DNA from: Desulfobacula sp.
Lineage (GTDB): Bacteria; Desulfobacterota; Desulfobacteria; Desulfobacterales; Desulfobacteraceae
NCBI RefSeq assembly: GCF_021107415.1
Contig: NZ_JAIOSW010000031.1
Span: forward strand, 1-20,096
Direction: 5' to 3'
DNA length: 20,096 nt
A program made the translations under genes and the position numbers. Numbering within the stretch: the first letter of the stretch is position 1; every line of letters begins with the position of its first letter. The notes below the pieces were generated by a model, which was not told where the DNA came from, made no database searches, and was given only the letters and a program-made list of their open reading frames with translations. This document shows, in pieces, positions 1 through 7,411 of the stretch.

Positions 1-10
1 AGGAGGAACA

Positions 11-382
11 ATGGTAACAGAAAAAGAAAAAATTATATACATTATAACACGGGCAGGGGATGAACCTGAGCTTGCTGTGACTCCATTCTCTCTAGCTAAT
101 GTAGCCCTGGCCAGGGATGTTGAAGTTGTTGTAATATTGATGGGTTATGCAGTGATGCTGGCCACAAAAAATTATGCAAAGACTGTAATTGCACCGGAAA
201 GGCCTCCATTGCCGGATCTTATGGATGCCTTTCTTGAAGAGGGGGGTAAGCTTCTGATTTGCACGCCTTGCTATAAAGGTAGAGAAATCGAACAATCTGA
301 TCTCATCGATGGGGCGGAGCCTGTGACCGCGATGCGCGTGACGGACGAAATCATGTCAGCCAAGGCTGTTATATCCCTCTAA
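11..382 (+). CDS. DsrE-family sulfurtransferase-like protein
   Basis: A 123-residue soluble protein with no signal peptide, so probably cytoplasmic. The pattern fits the DsrE/DsrF-like fold: a hydrophobic first strand (IIYIIT), a helix with PFSLANVALA, a second strand (VEVVVILMGYAV), and a late loop GGKLLICTPC in which Cys84 and Cys87 form a CTPC motif where family members carry their sulfur-accepting cysteine. Small DsrE-like proteins accept persulfide sulfur from partners such as TusA or rhodaneses. The start is fixed by AGGAGGAAC at 1-9, right next to the window edge, so upstream operon genes may be missing. It precedes an exported TPR-like protein, a YeeE/YedE permease and TusA on the same strand, which supports a sulfur-relay role. 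The family call is solid; the exact sulfur donor and acceptor are inference. Confidence 0.85.
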   Translation: MVTEKEKIIYIITRAGDEPELAVTPFSLANVALARDVEVVVILMGYAVMLATKNYAKTVIAPERPPLPDLMDAFLEEGGKLLICTPCYKGREIEQSDLIDGAEPVTAMRVTDEIMSAKAVISL

Positions 383-454
383 GATGAATACTTTGCTTTT
401 TTTAAGGAATTTAAATTAAATTTAAGTAGTGTGCAATATTGGGAGGGAAGGACC

Positions 455-928
455 ATGTGGCGTAAAAAATCGGTAATCACAACAATAGGAATCACCTTAC
501 TCTTTACCATGGTATTAGTAGTAACGGCTTTTTCCCAGGAGGGTTACAAGCTACCATGTCCCCCGGACAAAAAATTTTGCGCCCTGATGATCAGATTGGG
601 TAATGAGGCTTATGAGCGGGGCAAATACCTAGAAGCCAGGAAATATTACAGGATGGCCATTGCATCTGATCCTTCCTCAGCCAGGGGGTGGGCTTTGTAT
701 GACAGAAGCTTTCTGGCCCACATGGCTTACCAGGTAGAAAGGACGGGGAAATTCATCCCGTTTGTACCTACGGATGATATTAAAAAAATGTTCATGGCAG
801 TTCCACCGGGTGCCCCTGTCGATTCTGAACCAGTAAAAATTCCATCGGCGCCCCAGCCGCCGACAGATACTCCAGCCGGGGAAGAACAGCTTGAAGGAGT
901 AATCATCGGTGATGATGAAGGTTGTTAA
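455..928 (+). CDS. Exported TPR-like protein with C-terminal GDDEGC motif
   Basis: A 157-residue protein I cannot assign to a named family. Residues 1-27 form a Sec signal peptide (MWRKKS, a hydrophobic stretch, then AFS). The mature part has KFCALM followed by one helix-turn-helix TPR-like unit (NEAYERGKYLEARKYYRMAI, then ASDPS), a second helical stretch, a Pro-rich linker (about residues 120-145) and an acidic end EGVIIGDDEGC whose last residue is cysteine. A clear paralogue lies on the other strand at 9453-9803, with the same FC..M, ADPS and GDDEGC elements. I chose ATG 455 over GTG 431 because GGGAGGGAAGG sits just upstream and it begins the signal peptide. It lies between dsrE and the YeeE/YedE gene, 15 bp from the latter. 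Inference: the terminal Cys on a flexible tail could act as a sulfur-carrying arm in the periplasm. Confidence 0.85.
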   Translation: MWRKKSVITTIGITLLFTMVLVVTAFSQEGYKLPCPPDKKFCALMIRLGNEAYERGKYLEARKYYRMAIASDPSSARGWALYDRSFLAHMAYQVERTGKFIPFVPTDDIKKMFMAVPPGAPVDSEPVKIPSAPQPPTDTPAGEEQLEGVIIGDDEGC

Positions 929-943
929 AGGGAGGTGTGATCC

Positions 944-2131
944 ATGAGTGAAAACAATATCTATATAGTTCGGAAGATCCGGGAGGGGCATGCAGCTTTC
1001 TTCGAGAAAACATGGCCTTCCTGGGTAGGTGCTCTCCTTATTGCTTTTATCAGTATAATGATGTTTGCCTGGGGAAGACCATGGGGTGTAGTCGCAGGGA
1101 TGCGTAATTGGGGTGACTGGCTTTTTGTTTCCATGGGGCTTTACACGAAAACAATACAGTCACCCCTTATAAATTTTGCATCTATAATGGACATAGGGCT
1201 GATATTTGGCGCCTTTGCTTCCGCTCTCCTCGGAAGGGAGTTTAGTCTCAGGGTGCCCCCCCGCATTGAAATGGTAAAAGGTTTCATTGCCGGAATACTG
1301 ATGGGAATAGGGGCGGCTCTTGCAAGGGGATGTAATGTAGGGGGGTTCTATTCAGCCATAAGTGCCTATTCTTTAGGCGGTTTTGCCATGATGATAGGCC
1401 TGATTGCAGGGGCTTATGTTGGTCTACGTTATCTATTGTGGGACATGGAGAAGTTCCCACCCAAAATGAGCACCCCTGCAGCTAAAGGCACAAAAAAAAT
1501 AAAATATGACTGGCGGCCTGTTCAACCATATATCGGAGTGGCGGTCCTTGTGGCCGGAATTTTGGCTTCATTTCAATATTCGGCATTTGCCTATACCAAA
1601 GCAGGAGGATTTCTCCTGCTGGGACTTAGTATCGGTGTGGTAATGCATCGATCCCGCTTTTGTTTTGTGGCGGCGTTTCGGGACCCTTTTATGACCGGCG
1701 ACAGCCGCCAGACAAAGGCAGTTGCATTGAGTCTCATGGTTGCGGTAATCGGATATGGTATCATTAAATGGGCAGGTTTGAGGGGTGAAATGGTTTACGT
1801 GACCAATACCTTTTTTTTCGGGGGACTTGTAGGCGGATTTATCTTTGGTACCGGCATGGTGGTGGCCGGTGGCTGCGGCAGTGGGACCCTCTGGCGTGTG
1901 GGTGAAGGCCAGGTTAAGCTCTGGATGGTTCTTGTAAGTTTTGCCCTTACCAATTCCCTTGTTCGCTATTATATGGACACTACCGGTCTCATAGAAAAAG
2001 TAGGCCGGGCCGTGTTTTTACCTGACTGGATTACCTATAAATGGTCGGTCATACTGATACTGGCCATACTTATTCTATGGTATATTGCTGCGGACTGGAA
2101 TGAGGAAGGGGACGTCTTTGTAATAGACTGA
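944..2131 (+). CDS. YeeE/YedE-family sulfur-compound permease
   Basis: A 395-residue inner-membrane protein with about ten hydrophobic segments, made of two related halves as in Sulf_transp/YeeE-YedE proteins. Characteristic motifs are ARGCNVGGFYSA in the first half (Cys130), HRSRFCFVAAFRDPF (Cys240) and AGGCGSGTLWR in the second half (Cys311). In the thiosulfate uptake protein of this family, conserved pore cysteines pass the sulfur substrate through the membrane, and the cysteines here fall in the matching motifs. The substrate is probably thiosulfate or another sulfane-sulfur compound, but this cannot be read from the sequence. GGGAGGTG lies just before ATG 944, 15 bp after the preceding gene, so the two are surely co-transcribed. 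TusA follows after a 109-bp gap that holds a hairpin. The pairing with TusA and DsrE is the layout of the YTD cluster known from sulfur disproportionators. Confidence 0.93.
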   Translation: MSENNIYIVRKIREGHAAFFEKTWPSWVGALLIAFISIMMFAWGRPWGVVAGMRNWGDWLFVSMGLYTKTIQSPLINFASIMDIGLIFGAFASALLGREFSLRVPPRIEMVKGFIAGILMGIGAALARGCNVGGFYSAISAYSLGGFAMMIGLIAGAYVGLRYLLWDMEKFPPKMSTPAAKGTKKIKYDWRPVQPYIGVAVLVAGILASFQYSAFAYTKAGGFLLLGLSIGVVMHRSRFCFVAAFRDPFMTGDSRQTKAVALSLMVAVIGYGIIKWAGLRGEMVYVTNTFFFGGLVGGFIFGTGMVVAGGCGSGTLWRVGEGQVKLWMVLVSFALTNSLVRYYMDTTGLIEKVGRAVFLPDWITYKWSVILILAILILWYIAADWNEEGDVFVID

Positions 2132-2135
2132 ATGT

Positions 2136-2155
2136 GTTTCCCAATTGAGGGAAAC
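2136..2155 (+). terminator. Hairpin between the permease gene and tusA
   Basis: GTTTCCC (2136-2142) and GGGAAAC (2149-2155) form a perfect 7-bp stem with a 6-nt loop, starting five bases after the permease stop codon. No long T run follows, so it may be a 3'-end stabiliser or partial attenuator rather than a full terminator; tusA could still be read through. Confidence 0.4.
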
Positions 2156-2240
2156 CGCTCAATTTAAAGTTGTGAGTTGTGAATGGAAAAAAAAATAAAC
2201 AATTACATAAAAATATATTCAAGTATAAGGAAAATAAAAA

Positions 2241-2486
2241 ATGGATGTTAAAGAAATCAATGCAGATGTAACCTTGGATGTAAAAGGCTTAAGTTGTCCC
2301 ATGCCTTTATTGAAAACTAAAAAGGCATTAAAGAGTATGGAGTCGGGCCAGATTATCGAGGTTTTGGTGACTGATCCCGGTTTTAGAAATGACTTGCCTG
2401 ATTTTATAAAAAAGACAGGTGATGAGTGTATAGGAGACCTTGATGATGGAGAGGGTTTTTTTAAAATGTATATAAAGAAATCCTGA
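2241..2486 (+). CDS. tusA: TusA-family sulfurtransferase
   Basis: An 81-residue cytoplasmic sulfur carrier. The diagnostic motif is LSCPMPLLKTKKAL with the CPxP box at Cys19-Pro-Met-Pro22; this Cys carries the persulfide in TusA/SirA/YedF proteins. Length and the following pattern (strand IIEVLVTDPG, then FRNDLPDFIKKTGDE) are typical of the family. AAGGA at 2227-2231 lies 9 bp before the ATG. It is the last gene of the + strand group and would receive sulfur imported by the YeeE/YedE permease at 944-2131, passing it to the DsrE-like protein or to a dissimilatory enzyme elsewhere. It is not a tRNA-thiolation operon context (no tusBCD or mnmA here), so a dissimilatory role is more likely; that is inference from context. 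Confidence 0.93.
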   Translation: MDVKEINADVTLDVKGLSCPMPLLKTKKALKSMESGQIIEVLVTDPGFRNDLPDFIKKTGDECIGDLDDGEGFFKMYIKKS

Positions 2487-2498
2487 TTCAATGCAACA

Positions 2499-2526
2499 GG
2501 GGGAAGTATGTAAATTATACTCCCCC
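2499..2526. terminator. Hairpin between convergent operons
   Basis: GGGGG (2499-2503), a bulged A and AGTAT (2505-2509) pair with ATACT (2517-2521) and CCCCC (2522-2526) around a 7-nt loop. It occupies the short gap between the ends of tusA and the 10-haem cytochrome gene, so it probably serves both strands. A second short inverted repeat, ATTACC/GGTAAT (2527-2547), follows inside the end of the cytochrome gene. The T run is imperfect. Confidence 0.55.
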
Positions 2527-2527
2527 A

Positions 2528-4225
2528 TTACCGTTTCTTTTGGTAATCCCACCATAGTGTTTTTAACCGCCATCTACGGTAAACCGGTGTTTTTTGTAAA
2601 ATATTCTGTGTTTCGATTTTTGAAAGTAATGACATCGAAGAATATACCGGCGGGGATGGCTTGGTCAGGGACAGATCCGGCCCCTGACCCTCCCAGAGGC
2701 CATAGCCTGCGGCAAGAGATTGCCCATGGCAGATTTCACAGCTTCTCCCACGTTTTTGAACCGTGTGCGGGTAGTATGGCATAAATGCCCAACCTCGCTC
2801 TCTCCCATCACCGCGGTTGGGGATGACATCATCTAAGATTACCCGACCCTTGGGGTTTACATAGGAAACACGGTACTGATAGCGTGGACGAAAAGGAACT
2901 ATTCTGCCTTGATGATTTTTTCCCAATGTAAGATATTCCCATCGTCGGAATCGCCAGCCCATCAGCCAGGGGCCGGGCGTTGAATCATCTGGAACGCCAA
3001 GAAACCGTCCATGGGCATCAAACAGTTCTGCGACAACAGCATCCCCCTGAAGACGCCATGGTGACCAGCGGGTCAAATCTATGCGATCGTCTCTGATCAG
3101 GCTTGGCCCGTAATCCATAAACCCCCAGGTAGAGTGACATCCCATACAGTGAACTTTTTCCATACCGGGTATGGCATGGGCGGGTATGGATGGGTCGCGA
3201 ACCGGTATACGCTGCCGTTTGCCCGTTCGAGAGTTAAAGATTCTCCAGGTCTTTCCAGTAAACTTTGATGACTTCACATCAGACCTTTCAGAATCGTGAC
3301 ATGACAGGCAGCGCACAGAAACCGCATCTTTTGCACTGGCTGCCATCCGTCCTCTTCCCATGACATCTCCCTGATTATGACAATCCACGCAAAGCAAACC
3401 TTTTTCATAATGGACATCCGCTTTCAGGCGATGATGATCCATGAGATATTTTTGTTCAGGCAGATATCCATTAATGATGGGTGTCCGATAGCTCTGACTA
3501 TAATCATGTTGAAACAAGCCGGTATAATCCGCTCCAACATGGGGGCCATTGTGACACTTGAGGCATTGACCGGTCGATATGGGCTTACAAAAAGTATGTG
3601 ACAGGGCATAACCGGTTTTTCCTTTCAATGCAGCATCCCCTCCCCGATAGCGGCCGTCATCTGCAAAGGGCACATGACAGGCAGCACATCCCACACCTCT
3701 GAACAGTCCTTTTTTCTTAGGCGGTACAGCCCCAATGTGACAGGAGATGCATCGGCGGCGCAATAAATCGTCCACAAGATCTGCTGGAGTTCTAACCTTT
3801 TCAGGGCTGCCCGGCAGGCCAGGCAGGTCTGGTCCTGGAACCGCACCATAATGTGTTCCAGGATCTGGTTGTGCACCCCAGAGAAACCGGGTCTGGTTGA
3901 TCATACCGGCCAGGGTCCAGTGCAGGGAGTGTTGAAGCCGATCAATTTCATCCAAGTGACAGCCACTGCAGAAGATATCAACTTGTGACAGAGACGACGG
4001 ATATCTGACAATCAGGCTATGATTCCGGATAATTATGCTGCGATTTTCCGGTGCTATGTGGCACTGCACACAGGGAAAATCATGATTTTCATCCATTGAT
4101 TCAATCCCTTTATGGCAGGTGAGGCACTCACGATAGTCATCCACCGTCCTTTCCGCTGCCCGGGGAGAACCGGGATACCAGATAACCTGGAGCAAAAACA
4201 GGCAGATTATAAACACAATCCTCAC
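2528..4225 (-). CDS. Decahaem cytochrome c, exported
   Basis: A 565-residue protein with a Sec signal peptide (about residues 1-24, MRIVFIICLFLLQVIW then AAERT) and ten CXXCH haem-binding motifs. These start with CLTCH (C34-H38), CVQCH, CSGCH, CISCH, CAACH, CLKCH, CVDCH, CLSCH and CMGCH, all in roughly the first two thirds, and end with one isolated CEICH near residue 496. About 130 residues without a haem motif (rich in W, R and Y) lie between haems 9 and 10 and may form a separate beta domain. The start is GTG at 4225, supported by AAAGGAGGTGCC directly upstream; it overlaps the stop of the preceding cytochrome gene (GTGA), indicating translational coupling. Last gene of the Rieske/cytochrome b operon. 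Likely role: periplasmic electron transfer from or to the membrane complex. I cannot name a specific family. Confidence 0.92.
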   Translation of the reverse strand: MRIVFIICLFLLQVIWYPGSPRAAERTVDDYRECLTCHKGIESMDENHDFPCVQCHIAPENRSIIIRNHSLIVRYPSSLSQVDIFCSGCHLDEIDRLQHSLHWTLAGMINQTRFLWGAQPDPGTHYGAVPGPDLPGLPGSPEKVRTPADLVDDLLRRRCISCHIGAVPPKKKGLFRGVGCAACHVPFADDGRYRGGDAALKGKTGYALSHTFCKPISTGQCLKCHNGPHVGADYTGLFQHDYSQSYRTPIINGYLPEQKYLMDHHRLKADVHYEKGLLCVDCHNQGDVMGRGRMAASAKDAVSVRCLSCHDSERSDVKSSKFTGKTWRIFNSRTGKRQRIPVRDPSIPAHAIPGMEKVHCMGCHSTWGFMDYGPSLIRDDRIDLTRWSPWRLQGDAVVAELFDAHGRFLGVPDDSTPGPWLMGWRFRRWEYLTLGKNHQGRIVPFRPRYQYRVSYVNPKGRVILDDVIPNRGDGRERGWAFMPYYPHTVQKRGRSCEICHGQSLAAGYGLWEGQGPDLSLTKPSPPVYSSMSLLSKIETQNILQKTPVYRRWRLKTLWWDYQKKR

Positions 4226-6051
4226 GGCACCTCCTTTCGACAGGCTACCTCACCTGCCTGAAACCGTAAAAAACTGTCATTGAAATCATTGAAAATTTTA
4301 TCGTCGTATTTATCATGGCAGGACACACACAGACCTACCCTTGTAATCCTGTCCAATTCTTCCTTATTAAAAGGCCGACTGTTTTTTCGGGAGGCAAGCT
4401 GGAAAGGAGTACCGTCGGGAGATTCAAATGCATCCAGAGGGAAATCAATGCCAAGACCGGATGCAGCCGCCTGGTAAACCGGATCGAAAACCAACCCTTT
4501 TTCGGTAATCTTCAATGCCCCGGTGCCCAGGCCTAGAATCTTTGGGTCCAGGTGGCACCCCTCACAATCCGGCACTTTCAGGGTGGTGGTATGGGGATCA
4601 AACCCGGCCATGACCAAATGTCGATGGGATTCTTCCGGCTGATGACGTCCCTTTTGGTCAAAAACTTCGATATAAACCTGACAGCCCGGTGCAAAAGGGC
4701 CGATACTATCGCCGGAATTAATCCCAAGGGTAGGACGTCGAAACCGCAGATAGCTTCTACCCTCCGTCCACCTCCCAGGTGATTTCTCACCGGTCAGCCA
4801 GTCTTTCTGGGATGCCTGTAAAAAAAGATTTTCATGGCAGCCATAGCATTGTGGGATCCAGGCACTGTGGCAGGCCTGACAAGAAAGCCGACGATGATAC
4901 TCAGCTTTGTGGATTTTAGGATTTAATACTCCGGAAAAAACGATTTCCTTACCATCCCTCTTGCGAAAGAGTTTCAGTTTTCCGTCTGATACAGCTTTGA
5001 GGTTATACATTGGGCTTTCTTTAGGTGAAAGGATAAACGGGCCTGCATTGACTGGTGTCTCACGTCCATTACCGCGCAGAAGCCGCCGGGTCAGATCGGG
5101 GTCTGGATCTTTCAACCGATATTCCGGTGTATGACAGGTGTTGCAGGTGATATCCACCTGGTCCTCTTGATGCTGGTATTCCTTGCCATCACCCATGATT
5201 CCTTTTTCCGTGTGGCAGTCAATACAGGTAAGACCAGCCTTGCTATGATGAACATCATAAGGCCGCTCCAGATAAAATCTATTTCCTGAAAGTTGCCGGG
5301 GACCCGGTTCCCCGTGTTGGTATGGTGTACCATAGCCTTCCGATTCAAACCGGCCGTAATAGGAAAGTCCGATTCGTGCGGAACGGTTATGACATTTGAG
5401 GCAGTTTTCATCAGGAATATGGGTGGTTAATTCCGGGTGATTAAATTTTTTCTGGGATAAATCAGAATTAAGACATACCAACTCTTGAATATGGCAGTCT
5501 GTGCACCCACCACCTCTTTTCCCGATTTCACCCAGCTGCGGATACCGGGGACGCCACAAATGACAGCCGCCGCACATCTTTCGATAGTGATCCAGGGCCA
5601 TACTCCGGCCAGTTGGAAGTGCGGTAAGCTGGCGGACATTTTGAACAGATTCAGCATCATTGTGGGGCCAAAGATTCTGCATCACGGAAAGAATACCTTG
5701 ATTGGTTGCCATGAGACTTTTTTTAACTCGCCCGGGCAGATCGGGATGACACTCAGGCTGTCCACAGGTTTTTTGCGCAACCTGTAAACTCCCCGGATTT
5801 CTGATCAAACCCAGGTGAGCTTTTTTTTTATCCAGGGCAAATGGATTGCCCATATGACATACTGCGCAGCCCATCACAGCCACTGGATGAGACACTGAAG
5901 GATCGGTATTCGTCTCATGACACATGGCACATCCATCCGGAGACCCCGGGGGTATTTTTTTTCGAATCACCTCATGCAAAAAAAGTAAGGCAACTATAAT
6001 CATCAACAGAAATAAGGGAATAAAATGATCCGATTTCTGACCTGGTTTCAT
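4222..6051 (-). CDS. Dodecahaem cytochrome c, membrane-anchored or exported
   Basis: A 609-residue protein with a hydrophobic segment at about residues 10-27 (signal peptide or uncleaved anchor). It carries eleven CXXCH motifs (CAMCH, CAVCH, CGGCH, CTDCH, CLKCH, CIDCH, CNTCH, CQACH, CYGCH, CEGCH, CVSCH) plus one CX4CH site, C96-GQPE-C101-H102, making up to twelve haems. The reading frame is open further upstream to 6210, but ATG 6051 is preferred: GGCAGGTGT precedes it, it overlaps the cytochrome b stop as ATGA, and it begins the hydrophobic leader. The longer form would only translate the antisense of nothing useful and would duplicate cytochrome b sequence. Residue 170-300 haem spacing resembles the decahaem neighbour (HNGP/HNRS and YGTPYQHG-type stretches), so the two are probably related by duplication. 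Probably takes the place of cytochrome c1 in the complex; that is inference. Confidence 0.92.
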   Translation of the reverse strand: MKPGQKSDHFIPLFLLMIIVALLFLHEVIRKKIPPGSPDGCAMCHETNTDPSVSHPVAVMGCAVCHMGNPFALDKKKAHLGLIRNPGSLQVAQKTCGQPECHPDLPGRVKKSLMATNQGILSVMQNLWPHNDAESVQNVRQLTALPTGRSMALDHYRKMCGGCHLWRPRYPQLGEIGKRGGGCTDCHIQELVCLNSDLSQKKFNHPELTTHIPDENCLKCHNRSARIGLSYYGRFESEGYGTPYQHGEPGPRQLSGNRFYLERPYDVHHSKAGLTCIDCHTEKGIMGDGKEYQHQEDQVDITCNTCHTPEYRLKDPDPDLTRRLLRGNGRETPVNAGPFILSPKESPMYNLKAVSDGKLKLFRKRDGKEIVFSGVLNPKIHKAEYHRRLSCQACHSAWIPQCYGCHENLFLQASQKDWLTGEKSPGRWTEGRSYLRFRRPTLGINSGDSIGPFAPGCQVYIEVFDQKGRHQPEESHRHLVMAGFDPHTTTLKVPDCEGCHLDPKILGLGTGALKITEKGLVFDPVYQAAASGLGIDFPLDAFESPDGTPFQLASRKNSRPFNKEELDRITRVGLCVSCHDKYDDKIFNDFNDSFLRFQAGEVACRKEVP

Positions 6052-6989
6052 CCGGATACACCTGCCAATATGGGTAAAAGGAACCACGCCACACACAGAA
6101 CAATCAAATGAATAACCCAAAGGATACCCGTTAAAATCCAGAATTGGCGAAAAGATGAAACCAAAGGAAATGCCAGAGCAAGCATGAATGATATTGGTGT
6201 CATCGGCCAAAGGATACCGACCATTAAAGGTGATCCATAGCGCAGAAGCAATTGGATGCCATGGAAAAACCAGGGGCCGGTAATGCCTGCTATCTCAGCT
6301 CTGGGCGGAATGTCAGGCGGAAGTTGATAGAAAAATGTGAGTACGCCTAGAATAACCAGCAGTAGAAGACCCAACCCTTTCTCAAGGAAAAGCCGTCGAC
6401 GGTGGCCACCAAGAAGAAAAATAACGAGAAGCGGCAAGGTAACGGTGTGATGAAGATAGGGACGAAGAAAAAAATCTTCGCCGGGTTTAAGTAGCAACAT
6501 GGCCAGGCCGGCTCCAACAATAGGAATTTCCCGGGCAAGATTGACCATTACTTCGCCGGCAAAAATGCCTTCTTTATCCCCTTTCAGGATAAATCCGGTA
6601 AATACCAGGGGAAAGCTTAAAAAAAATGCAGAAACCAACCGCAGCCATTCAATTGGTTTCATGTGAAGAAAGGTTCGTCGCAAAAAATGTTCAGACATAT
6701 GTGCCAGGGCAAACAATAAAAAACACTGTCCTGACAAATAGTGAAGCTTTCGAAAAAAAATGCCATAGGGAAACTGATAAGTCAATTTTGATAAGGCAAG
6801 ATATACATTTCCCCATGGGCGATAATTAAAGGATAGGACAATACCCGATACAAGTGCAATAATAAATGCCCACCATGATAAAATAGCCAGGGACCGCCCG
6901 AAACGGTCACTAAAAAATGATGAACCGCCCTGTGATTGAAAAAAGGAGCAGGTCAAAAAATTGGCAATTTGGCAGTATAAACGCCGCAT
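6048..6989 (-). CDS. Short cytochrome b of a bc/b6f-type complex
   Basis: A 313-residue integral membrane protein with about eight hydrophobic segments. Haem b ligands are visible: H83-X13-H97 in helix B and H181-X14-H196 in helix D. The X14 spacing of helix D is the b6f pattern rather than the X13 of mitochondrial-type bc1. After the fourth helix comes LPPDIPPRAEIAGITGPWFF (residues 223-242), which sits where the Qo-site PEWY motif is expected but reads GPWF, so the conserved Glu is missing. Neighbours are a Rieske protein upstream (37-bp overlap) and a dodecahaem cytochrome downstream (4-bp overlap). No good ribosome site precedes ATG 6989; TTG at 6956, overlapping the Rieske stop, is an alternative start giving 302 residues. 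It probably oxidises or reduces menaquinol; direction is unknown. Confidence 0.9.
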   Translation of the reverse strand: MRRLYCQIANFLTCSFFQSQGGSSFFSDRFGRSLAILSWWAFIIALVSGIVLSFNYRPWGNVYLALSKLTYQFPYGIFFRKLHYLSGQCFLLFALAHMSEHFLRRTFLHMKPIEWLRLVSAFFLSFPLVFTGFILKGDKEGIFAGEVMVNLAREIPIVGAGLAMLLLKPGEDFFLRPYLHHTVTLPLLVIFLLGGHRRRLFLEKGLGLLLLVILGVLTFFYQLPPDIPPRAEIAGITGPWFFHGIQLLLRYGSPLMVGILWPMTPISFMLALAFPLVSSFRQFWILTGILWVIHLIVLCVAWFLLPILAGVSG

Positions 6990-7411
6990 TTATCATCTAC
7001 TATAAGTTCAAGTCCGAACATGTTCTTTTGCGCCGGGCCTTCCACTCGTAGTCCTTCTAAAGAAAAACGTGAACCATGGCAGGGGCACAAAAAATGCAAG
7101 GATTGCTCATCGTAAAACAATTGGCACCCCAGATGAGGGCATCGTTCGGAAAGAGCCTTTACTCCATTCTCCAGTCCCACCAGATAAACGCCCTGATCGT
7201 AAACAACTTCCCCTTTTTGAGGCTTGTGATGAAAAGAAACCACAAGATCAGAAGGAGTATTACCATGAATAAACTTCCAAATTAAAAAAAACAAGCCGCC
7301 CGCTGCAAAAAACTGAATGCAGCGGGCAACAAGCTCTCTTCGTGTTATTGATAAAAAATCTTTTATCACAGGTTCTGATCGAGATGAACCTGATGTTTTG
7401 ATATTTTCCAT
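6953..7411 (-). CDS. Rieske 2Fe-2S protein
   Basis: A 152-residue protein. The two Rieske cluster-binding boxes are intact: CPHLGC and CPCHGSRF, each giving one Cys and one His ligand, with the extra disulfide Cys in each. The N-terminal half has ITRRELVARC followed by a hydrophobic segment, the arrangement of a twin-arginine signal that stays as a membrane anchor, as in bc1/b6f Rieske subunits. The short C-terminal part after the second box (GLRVEGPAQKN...LELIVDD) is typical. ATG 7411 lies 46 bp inside the end of the pentahaem cytochrome gene and has no visible Shine-Dalgarno sequence, so translation probably depends on ribosomes arriving from that gene. It is followed by cytochrome b with an overlap. 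Role: electron transfer between the Qo site and the cytochromes c. Confidence 0.93.
   Translation of the reverse strand: MENIKTSGSSRSEPVIKDFLSITRRELVARCIQFFAAGGLFFLIWKFIHGNTPSDLVVSFHHKPQKGEVVYDQGVYLVGLENGVKALSERCPHLGCQLFYDEQSLHFLCPCHGSRFSLEGLRVEGPAQKNMFGLELIVDDKCGVYTAKLPIF

Noticed and set aside
431..454. GTG 431 as the start of the first GDDEGC protein
   Set aside because: The ribosome site GGGAGGGAAGG lies after it and points to ATG 455, which begins the signal peptide.
2491..2784. Plus-strand open frame after tusA
   Set aside because: It is antisense to the end of the decahaem cytochrome and crosses the intergenic hairpin; no coding features.
6052..6210. Upstream extension of the dodecahaem cytochrome to 6210
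   Set aside because: The extension runs within cytochrome b in another frame, lacks a ribosome site, and would bury the hydrophobic leader; ATG 6051 has AGGTG and an ATGA overlap.
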